NCBI GenBank assembly: GCA_049273835.1
Contig: JBASRM010000512.1
Span: 1 to 22,625, forward strand
DNA: 22,625 nucleotides
Direction: 5' to 3'
Origin: Onstottus_A sp049273835
GTDB lineage: Bacteria > Acidobacteriota > Blastocatellia > UBA7656
The stretch's first letter is position 1; the number at the start of each line of letters is the position of its first letter. A program made the position numbers and the translations under genes. Shown here piece by piece: positions 14,499 to 21,339 of the stretch. Below the pieces are notes generated by a model, which searched no databases, was not told where the DNA came from, and saw nothing but the letters and a program-made list of their open reading frames with translations.

Positions 14499-16952
14499 AT
14501 GGCAGAAGCGGCACAACAGGTCCCAGTCAACATAGAAGAAGAAATGAAGCGTAGCTACCTGGATTACGCGATGAGCGTGATCATCGGGCGAGCGCTTCCC
14601 GATGCGCGAGACGGCTTGAAGCCGGTTCATCGGCGCATCCTTTTTTCGATGCACGAAATCGGTCTGGTTCCCGGCAGACCGTTCAAGAAGTCGGCGACCG
14701 TGGTAGGAGACGTGCTCGGCAAATACCACCCGCACGGAGACACCGCCGTGTACGACGCTTTGGTTCGCATGGCGCAGGACTTCTCGATGCGGTACCCGCT
14801 GGTGGACGGCCAGGGCAACTTCGGTTCTGTCGACGGCGACTCTCCCGCTGCATATCGATACACCGAAGCAAGACTCACTCGCATCGCGACCGAGATGCTC
14901 GCCGATATCGATAAAGATACTGTCGATTTCATTCCCAACTATGACGAGTCCCGCGAAGAGCCGACGGTTTTACCTACCAGATATCCGAATCTGCTGGTAA
15001 ACGGTTCGGGCGGAATTGCGGTTGGAATGGCCACGAACATCCCGCCGCACAACCTGAGCGAAGTGATCGAAGCGACGATTTACCTGATTCAGAATCCGAA
15101 TGTGAAACTGAAAACGCTGATGGGGATGATGCCCGGCCCGGACTTTCCCACCGGAGGATTCATCTACGGCCGCGAGGGCATACGGAACGCATACGAAACC
15201 GGCCGGGGCATGGTGATCATGCGCGCTCGCGCGTCGATCGATAGAGTCGGCCGTACCGGCGAACGAATGGCAATCGTCGTCACCGAGATACCGTTTCAGG
15301 TCAACAAAGCAAAGCTGCTCGAGCGCATCGCCGAGCTTATAAACGACAAGAAAATGGAGGGGATCTCGGATCTGCGAGACGAGTCGGACCGCGATGGTAT
15401 GCGAATCGTCATCGAGCTTAAACGCGATGCCATCCCCGACATCGTGCTCAACAACCTCTACAAGCTGACTCCAATGCAGCAGTCGTTCGGCGTCATCAAC
15501 CTGGCGATCGTCAACGGGCAGCCGCGTGAGCTCAAGCTGATCGACGCGCTGAACATCTTCTTCGAGCATCGACGCGAGGTGGTTCTGCGCAGAACACGTT
15601 TCGACCTGAGAAAGGCTGAAGCTCGCGCGCACATTTTGGAGGGTTTGAAGAAGGCGCTCGACAATCTGGACGCGGTGATCTCGCTGATCCGAAAATCGAA
15701 GAGCGCACCAGAGGCTCGTGAGGCGTTGATGGAACGCTTCAAGTTCAGCGAGCTGCAGGCACGCGCAATACTGGAAATGCAGCTTCAGAAGCTCACCGGT
15801 TTGGAGCGGCAGAAGCTGATCGATGAATACAAGGAAGTTATTCAACTCATCGCCGAGCTTGAAGAGATCTTGGCCAATGAGTCGGTGCTGCGAAATTTGA
15901 TAGTCAAGGAACTTCGCGAGATCCAGAAGGAGTACGGGGACAAGCGTCGAACGGAGATCATCGAATCGGGGGCCGAGCTCACGCTCGAAGATCTGATCGC
16001 CGACGAGGACATGGCAATTACGGTGACGCACTCGGGCTACATCAAGCGTACGCCCGTCTCGGTCTATCGCGCGCAGCGCCGCGGAGGAACGGGCAGAAAG
16101 GGCGCGACCACCAAGACTGATGACGTGGTCGACCACATCTTCGTCGCGTCGGCGCACAGCTATGTGATGATTTTCACCAGCAACGGGCAGGTGTACAGAA
16201 TCAAGGTACACGAGATCCCGGATGCCGCCGCAGCCGGACGCGGCAAGGCGATCGTCAATCTCGTGAATATCCCGCACGGTGAAAAGTTCGCCGGCATCGT
16301 GCCGGTTCGCGACTTTGAAGAAGGCAAGTACGTCATCATGGCGACCAGAAAAGGGGTCATCAAGAAAACCGAGCTTTCAGACTTCGCCAACATCCGCGCC
16401 GGCGGCATCATAGCGATGGGAATTGAAAAAGACGACGAGCTGATCGCGGCCGAGATCACCGACGGTGAGAAGAAGATCTTCCTGGCGACTCACGAAGGGA
16501 TGGCGATCTGCTTCCCGGAAGCGGATGTGAGACCGATGGGCCGGCCGGCTTACGGCGTGCGAGGCATAACGCTTGGTAAGGGAGACTACGTCATTAGCGT
16601 CGCAGCGGTCACCGACGATACCGAGATGCTTTCGATCTCGGAACACGGCTACGGCAAACGAACAAAGCTCGAGGAATATCGTTTCCAGTCCCGCGGCGGC
16701 AAAGGCGTCATCAATATGAGGACCAGCGATCGAAACGGACTGGTTGTAGCCGTGCTGCCGGTCGGCGACGATAGTCAGGTCTTGATCATCACCAGTCAGG
16801 GCAAGTTGATTCGCGTTGAGACAAAGGGCATTCGAGTGTCCGGACGCTCGACACAGGGGGTAAAACTGATCGACGCGTCTGACGGCGATCTTGTAACTTC
16901 GGCTTCACTTATCGAACGCCAACAAGACGCGACCGATGAGCCCGAGAGCTGA
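14499..16952 (+). CDS. gyrA: DNA gyrase subunit A
   Basis: An 817-residue type IIA topoisomerase subunit that breaks and rejoins DNA, with GyrB, to introduce negative supercoils. The N-terminal block SYLDYAMSVIIGRALPDARD is intact. The quinolone region reads GKYHPHGDTAVYD (residues 74-86), with Thr82 and Asp86 at the usual resistance positions 83 and 87 of E. coli; Thr is a common wild-type residue there. The catalytic tyrosine is Tyr121 in AYRYTEARL. The C-terminal pinwheel (about 505-805) has all its blades and a GyrA box QRRGGTG at 526-532, where most family members have Lys or Arg at the sixth position. The box and pinwheel mark it as GyrA rather than ParC. A short acidic tail ends the protein. 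The lipoprotein gene begins one base after the stop. Confidence 0.95.
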   Translation: MAEAAQQVPVNIEEEMKRSYLDYAMSVIIGRALPDARDGLKPVHRRILFSMHEIGLVPGRPFKKSATVVGDVLGKYHPHGDTAVYDALVRMAQDFSMRYPLVDGQGNFGSVDGDSPAAYRYTEARLTRIATEMLADIDKDTVDFIPNYDESREEPTVLPTRYPNLLVNGSGGIAVGMATNIPPHNLSEVIEATIYLIQNPNVKLKTLMGMMPGPDFPTGGFIYGREGIRNAYETGRGMVIMRARASIDRVGRTGERMAIVVTEIPFQVNKAKLLERIAELINDKKMEGISDLRDESDRDGMRIVIELKRDAIPDIVLNNLYKLTPMQQSFGVINLAIVNGQPRELKLIDALNIFFEHRREVVLRRTRFDLRKAEARAHILEGLKKALDNLDAVISLIRKSKSAPEAREALMERFKFSELQARAILEMQLQKLTGLERQKLIDEYKEVIQLIAELEEILANESVLRNLIVKELREIQKEYGDKRRTEIIESGAELTLEDLIADEDMAITVTHSGYIKRTPVSVYRAQRRGGTGRKGATTKTDDVVDHIFVASAHSYVMIFTSNGQVYRIKVHEIPDAAAAGRGKAIVNLVNIPHGEKFAGIVPVRDFEEGKYVIMATRKGVIKKTELSDFANIRAGGIIAMGIEKDDELIAAEITDGEKKIFLATHEGMAICFPEADVRPMGRPAYGVRGITLGKGDYVISVAAVTDDTEMLSISEHGYGKRTKLEEYRFQSRGGKGVINMRTSDRNGLVVAVLPVGDDSQVLIITSQGKLIRVETKGIRVSGRSTQGVKLIDASDGDLVTSASLIERQQDATDEPES

Positions 16953-16953
16953 G

Positions 16954-17835
16954 ATGAACAGAAGAGAGAACGGTGCGAGACGGCCAGTGGAGGACGAGAC
17001 GACGCGTCCGGCCGCCCTTCCGCGCGGTCGCCGTTTGGCGTGCTCAATTTCGATCTGTCTTGTGTTTGGAACATTGTTTGTCATCGCGTGCCATCGCGAC
17101 GCAGCGCAATCGCTGACGCGGGCAGTTGAGGCATGGGATTCCGAAAACTACAAATTGGCGGCCGAAGAGTACGAGCGCTACCTCTATCAGTATCCTACGA
17201 GTGAAAAGGCTTCCGAAGCGCGTTTTGAGCTCGCCAATATTTACTACTTCAAGCTGCGGCGTTACGACCGGGCAGTCTCGCACTACGCTGCATTCCTCGA
17301 ACAAAACCCGTCTCATCAAAAGGCACAGACGGCGCGCGAGCGGCTGGCTGAGGTGCTTGGAGAAATGGGTCGCTCCTATGAGGCGATCGCGGAGTACGAG
17401 AATCTGAATCCGCGGGACTCCGGAGAGCGCCGACGGATTCGGCTGCGAATCGCCGATCTGTACTTTGCTCAACGAAACTACAGCCAGGCGCTCACCGAGT
17501 ACGAGAAAGTTATCGAGAAGGTCGCTTACGATGAGCTTAGCGAACAGGCTTATTTGCGGGAGGCATCGATCTATCACATCGAGCGCGGGCAGTACCAGCA
17601 GGCCTTGCCGGTGTATCAGAAGCTAGCTTCGATGAGCGGCGACGGCAAGGTCCGTCTTCGGGCCGCATACGGGTTGGGTGATTGCTACGCGGGGCTGTTT
17701 CAGTTTGACGACGCGATAAGAACGTTGCGTGGGATTAAGGACGAAGCTGAGCAAGCGGACGTGGCGCACCGAGTGGCAGAGCTTGAACAACAGAAGCGCG
17801 AAGCGGCTCAGGCGAGGAGCGGACTGGAGAAGTGA
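16954..17835 (+). CDS. TPR-repeat lipoprotein, BamD/YbgF-like
   Basis: A 293-residue exported protein. After a long basic N-region, a hydrophobic stretch (about residues 31-45) ends in the lipobox VIAC, so Cys46 is the likely lipidated residue. The rest is tetratricopeptide repeats, about six, for example NYKLAAEEYERYLYQYPTSE, RYDRAVSHYAAFLEQNP, NYSQALTEYEKVI and QYQQALPVYQKLAS. This layout fits envelope scaffolds such as BamD or the CpoB/YbgF group, but it is too general to assign one. I chose the ATG at 16954, one base after the gyrA stop; an ATG at 16936 overlapping gyrA is possible. The stop codon sits at the border of the octamer hairpin that separates it from the convergent moaD-moaE gene. 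Confidence 0.8.
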   Translation: MNRRENGARRPVEDETTRPAALPRGRRLACSISICLVFGTLFVIACHRDAAQSLTRAVEAWDSENYKLAAEEYERYLYQYPTSEKASEARFELANIYYFKLRRYDRAVSHYAAFLEQNPSHQKAQTARERLAEVLGEMGRSYEAIAEYENLNPRDSGERRRIRLRIADLYFAQRNYSQALTEYEKVIEKVAYDELSEQAYLREASIYHIERGQYQQALPVYQKLASMSGDGKVRLRAAYGLGDCYAGLFQFDDAIRTLRGIKDEAEQADVAHRVAELEQQKREAAQARSGLEK

Positions 17836-17934
17836 GGCAGAGGACCAGAGGGGTAGAGGAGCAGAGGAGCGGAGGAGCTCCTCTGCTCCTCCACTCCTCT
17901 GCCCTCTACCCGTCATCTCCTCTACGCCTGGTCC
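17836..17934. repeat. Octamer-based palindromic element between convergent genes
   Basis: Tandem units related to AGGAGCAG (AGGACCAG, AGGGGTAG, AGGAGCAG, AGGAGCGG) run from 17841 to about 17873. They face an inverted run of CTCCTCT-like units up to 17934. Around the centre GGAGCTCC (17874-17881), the arms 17850-17877 and 17878-17905 pair almost throughout, with two internal mismatches and a few G-T pairs. An outer GGACCAG/CTGGTCC pair (17842-17848 and 17928-17934) extends the symmetry. The core exactly separates the two stop codons, so it can act as a bidirectional terminator-like hairpin. Its right part encodes the last residues of the MoaD-MoaE protein. Confidence 0.8.
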
Positions 17935-18622
17935 CGCTCGCGTCCTCGCTCTCCACCCACACCGCTCCGTCTGAAAAGTACTCCTTCTTCCAGATCGGAA
18001 CGATCTTCTTCAGGCGATCAATCGCATAATGACAAGCCTCGAACGCTATTTTGCGATGTGCCGAGGTCACGATTATCACGACGCTTGATTCAGTTGTGTC
18101 GATGCGGCCAAGGCGATGAATAATACCGAATCGATTGATGGGCCAGCGCTCGTGCACCTCGCGACCGATCTGCTCCATCGTTCGAAGCGCCATCGGTTCG
18201 TAGCCTTCATATTCAAGGTATAGCGTTGCGCGCCCTTTGGTATTGTTGCGGGCGACGCCGTCGAATATCACCACCGCGCCCGAGTCTCCTTCGAGCAGTC
18301 TCGTTCGTAAGTCCGGGATGTCAATCGGATCTCGGGTGATTTCGAAGATGTCACCGCTCGGAACTTCCCCCCCACTTACGGGCGGAAGCACGGCAAGATG
18401 ATCCCCGTCAGCAAGAGGAGTGGATGACGAGGCATATTCTTCATTGACTGCGAACAACAAGCTGCGCTCCATCTCCGCAAGCCTCGGATGCCGTGTTCTG
18501 AGAATTGCAAACGCGCTTTCGACGGTAGCAGGCGCATCCAGTTCGAGATCGAGACTGGATGACCCCACCCATTCGCGGGCCTGACCGAATAGGAGTGCGG
18601 TTATCTTTACGGTGCCGGGCAT
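17906..18622 (-). CDS. MoaD-MoaE fusion, molybdopterin synthase
   Basis: A 238-residue fusion of both subunits of molybdopterin synthase, which adds two sulfurs to cyclic pyranopterin monophosphate to make molybdopterin. Residues 1-85 are a MoaD ubiquitin-like fold (KITALLFGQAREWVG) ending in PPVSGG; Gly84-Gly85 is the site normally thiocarboxylated at the free C-terminus. MoaE follows from about 90, with GVARNNTKG (Arg125), SAHRKIAFEAC (His189, Arg190) and LKKIVPIWKKEYF, which holds the two catalytic-region lysines (near 205/206 and 212/213). Because Gly85 is internal, the chain must be cut for activity. The JAMM peptidase gene lies 69 nt upstream on the same strand. No ribosome binding site is visible before the ATG. 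The tail GTRRRGDDG is encoded by the repeat element. Confidence 0.92.
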   Translation of the reverse strand: MPGTVKITALLFGQAREWVGSSSLDLELDAPATVESAFAILRTRHPRLAEMERSLLFAVNEEYASSSTPLADGDHLAVLPPVSGGEVPSGDIFEITRDPIDIPDLRTRLLEGDSGAVVIFDGVARNNTKGRATLYLEYEGYEPMALRTMEQIGREVHERWPINRFGIIHRLGRIDTTESSVVIIVTSAHRKIAFEACHYAIDRLKKIVPIWKKEYFSDGAVWVESEDASGTRRRGDDG

Positions 18623-18640
18623 TTATGGTTTTGAGTGAGT

Positions 18641-18711
18641 AGGCAGTAGTGGTCCGTAGTCAGTAGTCCGTAGTCTGTGGTTCTTAACTGCCTACGGACT
18701 ACTGACCACTA
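18641..18711. repeat. Heptamer-based palindromic element between the JAMM and moaD-moaE genes
   Basis: Degenerate tandem heptamers related to TCCGTAG/TCAGTAG run from about 18646 to 18680, and an inverted copy lies at 18690-18711. A perfect 15-bp stem forms between 18659-18673 and 18692-18706 with an 18-nt loop; other registers one or two units away also pair well. The element overlaps the last codons and the stop of the JAMM gene and occupies most of the 69-nt gap before moaD-moaE, so the transcript of both genes would carry it. Confidence 0.8.
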
Positions 18712-19105
18712 TCTCAACATCCTCGATCTTCGAATCTTCAATCTTGAAAGCACGCAGTTCAACGCGCGGTTCCAGCGAAATGATAAAGTAGAACGCTTCG
18801 GCGTAGAAAGCCATCTCAACATCCGAGGCCGATGGATAAGCCGGCGTCCGCGGATGAGAGTGATAAACGCCAAGGAGCACTTGCCCCGACTCGCGTATGC
18901 GACGCATCGCGGCGAATAGTTCTTCAGGGGTCGCGAAGTAGCGGGTCTCCGGTTTGTCGGCCTCGTTGCGAACCGGATGAATATCGGTAATCAAACCGCT
19001 CCTGCCGCTGAGCAAGCCGCAGCATTCAGCCGGGTGCGCCCGACGCGCGTGTTCCTCAATTGCTGCGTCAATCGTGTCAGTGATGTGAACGACGCTACCG
19101 CTCAA
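18692..19105 (-). CDS. JAMM/MPN+ metallopeptidase (Mec/RadC-like fold), probable processing enzyme
   Basis: A 137-residue stand-alone JAMM domain. The zinc and catalytic set is complete: Glu27 in HPAECCGLLSGR, then HSHP (His82, His84), seven residues, Ser92, two residues and Asp95 (the HxHx7SxxD signature). Bacterial relatives such as mycobacterial Mec cut after the Gly-Gly of ubiquitin-like sulfur carriers. I chose the TTG at 19105 because GGGGAGG (19113-19119) stands seven nt before it and the domain begins right after. A TTG at 19180 would add 25 unlikely residues. The moaD-moaE fusion follows on the same strand. The C-terminal 18 residues (FKIEDSKIEDVEIVVSSP) come from two low-complexity repeats and may have replaced the native end. 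Confidence 0.85.
   Translation of the reverse strand: MSGSVVHITDTIDAAIEEHARRAHPAECCGLLSGRSGLITDIHPVRNEADKPETRYFATPEELFAAMRRIRESGQVLLGVYHSHPRTPAYPSASDVEMAFYAEAFYFIISLEPRVELRAFKIEDSKIEDVEIVVSSP
18719..18748 (+). repeat. Degenerate heptamer tandem repeat in the JAMM gene 3' end
   Basis: About four units related to ATCTTCA (ATCCTCG, ATCTTCGA, ATCTTCA, ATCTTGA) lie end to end. On the coding strand they give the repetitive peptide KIEDSKIEDVEI. No inverted partner is visible nearby, unlike the neighbouring palindromic elements. Confidence 0.55.
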
Positions 19106-19249
19106 CCATTCGCCTCCCCACAGAAGATTGTCGTCCGGCAATTCTATCACAGCATCGCTTCTGTGCCGGTCCGTTGCCAAAAGGGCGGGCCTCGTATGTT
19201 GCGTTCCTCACGCCCGCCGAATAGGATGGCATCTAAATCGAGGTCCACA

Positions 19250-19963
19250 ATGAAATCAGGTCATCGGAAGTTCCTTAAGCGCGGCCCGGGTCTCGCTTTG
19301 GCAGTGCTGATATTGCTTGGTCCGCTACCGCCGTCGGCATCTTCAAAGCAGCCGGATACTTCATCAGCGGATCCCCTGGCGCGCCTGCTCAATGGGAACG
19401 CGCGATTCGTCAGGGGCGTGCGGCGCCCGGCGAACTACAAACGTGAGCGCAGAGCGCTGACAAAGGTACAACATCCGTATGCGATCGTCTTGAGTTGCTC
19501 GGATTCTCGAGTCCCGCCCGAGATAGTATTCGACGAGTCGCTCGGCAAGTTGTTTGTCGTTCGAGTCGCGGGGAACGTCGTTGACCCCGTAACGCTCGGA
19601 AGCATCGAGTACGCCGCCGAGCATCTTCACTCAAAACTGCTTTTCGTGCTCGGGCATGAGTCTTGCGGGGCGGTGAGAGCCACTATCGATGGGGGCCATT
19701 CCTCTCCGGGCATTGAAGCGATTGTCGACAGAATCAAGCCGGCCGTGGCAAAAGCCAGACGAGAACACCCAGACGCAAAAGATATTCTTCCGTTTGCCGT
19801 TAACGAAAATGTCACGCTTCAAATCAACAATGCGTTGGAGCACAGCTCCATACTAAGAGAACTTGTTGAAAAGAAGGAACTGCGAATTGCCAGCGGCGTG
19901 CATCGTCTCCTCAGCGGGCGGATAGACCTGGCTTCGAAGGACATCGCCCCTTCGCACCGGTAA
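19250..19963 (+). CDS. Exported beta-carbonic anhydrase
   Basis: A 237-residue beta-class carbonic anhydrase, which interconverts CO2 and bicarbonate. Zinc ligands are Cys83 in CSDSRVPPE, His136 and Cys139 in GHESCGAV; the Asp85-Arg87 dyad is also in CSDSR. The N-terminus has a basic region, a hydrophobic stretch (residues 14-26) and PPSASS, a fair signal peptide, so the enzyme probably acts in the periplasm. Beta-type enzymes are more often cytoplasmic, but exported ones are known. A GAGG six nt before the ATG at 19250 fixes the start; the frame is open further upstream, but that part overlaps the divergent JAMM gene and looks non-coding. Its stop codon abuts the hairpin at 19964-20033. Confidence 0.9.
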   Translation: MKSGHRKFLKRGPGLALAVLILLGPLPPSASSKQPDTSSADPLARLLNGNARFVRGVRRPANYKRERRALTKVQHPYAIVLSCSDSRVPPEIVFDESLGKLFVVRVAGNVVDPVTLGSIEYAAEHLHSKLLFVLGHESCGAVRATIDGGHSSPGIEAIVDRIKPAVAKARREHPDAKDILPFAVNENVTLQINNALEHSSILRELVEKKELRIASGVHRLLSGRIDLASKDIAPSHR

Positions 19964-20033
19964 CGTAGTCTTCCAGTCTGCGCGCGCCGGTATATAACAG
20001 CATGGTCAACATGCGCAGACTGGACAGTCTACG
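19964..20033. terminator. Long hairpin exactly filling the gap between two convergent stop codons
   Basis: The arm 19964-19983 (contains CCAGTCTGCGC) and the arm 20013-20033 (contains GCGCAGACTGG) pair over about 20 bp, with one bulge and one mismatch near the outer end. The 29-nt loop contains a smaller palindrome (CATG-GTCAA-CATG). It starts right after the carbonic anhydrase stop and ends right before the DinB-like gene stop. There is no T-run, so if it ends transcription, it does so as a stable bidirectional structure. Confidence 0.6.
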
Positions 20034-20582
20034 CTACATTGGAAAGCCGGATTGAGCTTTTATCCTGTTGATCTGTTCGGTATGCCTGTATTCGTGCATG
20101 CCCGCCATCAACATCCACTGATATGCGTTCAATGGTCCGGCGAACGGGTGCGGGAAAGTAAGCTGGCTCAGGTCGTATTCTGCGAGTTGGTCAACAGCCT
20201 CCAGCATATTCGCTCGAGACGCCTTCAACCGCGCGAGCGATTCCTCGACGGGCAAGTGCGATTGCGGTTCGACAAACTTGGGCGCTTGAAACTTCGGCTC
20301 GGCCATTCGAGTGAACACTTCATCCGCTGAATGAAGCTCGGATCCGTCGGGCGAGGGATCGGGCTGCAGGTTCTCCGCCCGCGCCCGCTTCAGCAGGTTA
20401 AACATCAGCTTGGCGTTGGCTTCATCGGTCAACGCCAGATGATGGACGATGTCGCAGATCGACCAGGCGCTGCCTTCTGATTTGTCGTTGAGCTGTGCTT
20501 CGCTCAAGTTTGATATCGACTCCAGCAGTTTCTGCCTTCCGCGCGAGATGCGATCCGTGATTTCCTGAACCTTTTTTGACAT
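20034..20582 (-). CDS. DinB/YfiT-fold family protein
   Basis: A 182-residue four-helix-bundle protein of the DinB superfamily. The three histidines that normally bind a divalent metal are visible: His48 (or 47) in DIVHHLALTDE, and His163 and His167 in GMHEYRHTEQI. Bacterial relatives include thiol-dependent S-transferases and damage-inducible proteins of unknown role; no substrate can be assigned here. A GGAGAG (minus strand, 20589-20594) six nt before the ATG at 20582 fixes the start over a TTG two codons upstream. It is the last gene of a three-gene minus-strand operon, 27 nt after the D-Ala-D-Ala dipeptidase gene. Since YfiT-type enzymes use low-molecular-weight thiols, the nearby thioredoxin gene is of note (inference). 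Confidence 0.82.
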   Translation of the reverse strand: MSKKVQEITDRISRGRQKLLESISNLSEAQLNDKSEGSAWSICDIVHHLALTDEANAKLMFNLLKRARAENLQPDPSPDGSELHSADEVFTRMAEPKFQAPKFVEPQSHLPVEESLARLKASRANMLEAVDQLAEYDLSQLTFPHPFAGPLNAYQWMLMAGMHEYRHTEQINRIKAQSGFPM

Positions 20583-20609
20583 ACGCAACTCTCCGATGTT
20601 GCTTAACGG

Positions 20610-21311
20610 CTACGTGGATTCTGTTTGTGATCTGCCAATCTCCGAAAAGCTGATGTTGAGAATCGGATATTCTTTCCAATCCTTGTAATCGTAGTGCCAC
20701 CATTCGGGCTCATAAACGGCAAAGCCTTCCGCTTCCATCGCAGCCCGCAAGATATCGCGCAGCCGGCGCTGCTCGTCGGTTCCGCCTTGATAGTTGACAT
20801 GCGAGCGCTCGGTCATCTCGTCATAGCCTGACGGCATCACGACTTCCTTGCCGGTCTTCAAGTCGAACAGTGACAGATCGACCGCGCAGCCTCGATTGTG
20901 ACGCGAGCCCTGACTCGGATCAGCCACGAACTCCTTCTTGTCGGCAGGTGTCGCATCCCAGAAGATCTTGGTCACCGACCATGGCCGATAGCCATCGTGA
21001 ATAATCAAACCGTAGCCTTGCCTTCGAAGCGTCTTGTTCACCCGAACTAAAGCTGCGGCAGCCGGGCGTTGTAGAAACGCGCGAGCTTGTTTGTACACCG
21101 GCCGTCCAAGGAAGTTGTTGGAAGTGGCGTAGCGGATATCGAGCTTGATGGTCCGATCCAGTTTGATCAGCTCGACAAGCTCTGGTTTGCGAAAGCTGCC
21201 GGCTTCCTTCGGCGGCTCCTGCGCGAAGAGAATCCCATTCGAGAACGCAACAAGAGCCACAACAACTAACCGTTGTAAAACTCTCGTATATTTCAAGTGA
21301 CTGTCTGCCAT
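20610..21311 (-). CDS. Exported D-Ala-D-Ala dipeptidase, VanX/DdpX family
   Basis: A 233-residue zinc dipeptidase of the M15D group. Zinc ligands are His138 and Asp145 in SRHNRGCAVDL, and His206 in EWWHYDY. The catalytic base is Glu203, and the arginine of GYRPW (Arg109) matches the transition-state-stabilising arginine of VanX. The N-terminus (KYTRVLQRL, then VVVALVAFSNGILFA) is a clear signal peptide, so it acts in the periplasm. There it would release D-Ala from D-Ala-D-Ala or trim peptidoglycan-derived dipeptides, unlike cytoplasmic VanX in vancomycin resistance. No vanH, vanA or VanR/S genes are near, so a resistance role is unlikely. It is flanked by 27- and 28-nt gaps in an operon with thioredoxin and the DinB-like protein. 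Confidence 0.9.
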   Translation of the reverse strand: MADSHLKYTRVLQRLVVVALVAFSNGILFAQEPPKEAGSFRKPELVELIKLDRTIKLDIRYATSNNFLGRPVYKQARAFLQRPAAAALVRVNKTLRRQGYGLIIHDGYRPWSVTKIFWDATPADKKEFVADPSQGSRHNRGCAVDLSLFDLKTGKEVVMPSGYDEMTERSHVNYQGGTDEQRRLRDILRAAMEAEGFAVYEPEWWHYDYKDWKEYPILNISFSEIGRSQTEST

Positions 21312-21339
21312 TGCGACGATTCGGAACGGTCTTTTTGAA

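Noticed and set aside
14718..14760. Quinolone-resistance mutation in GyrA (Thr at the Ser83 position)
   Set aside because: Threonine is a normal residue there in several bacterial groups and Asp86 is intact, so there is no sign of acquired resistance.
14970..16277. A 435-codon open frame antisense to gyrA
   Set aside because: It lies wholly inside gyrA, has no recognisable motif or ribosome binding site, and is the usual artefact of high-GC codon use on the opposite strand.
18977..19249. Upstream extension of the carbonic anhydrase frame
   Set aside because: It overlaps the JAMM gene's start and coding region, and the ATG at 19250 has a GAGG and a signal peptide directly after it.
20610..21311. 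Vancomycin-resistance gene
   Set aside because: The VanX-like protein has a signal peptide and lacks vanH, vanA and regulators nearby, which fits wall recycling better.
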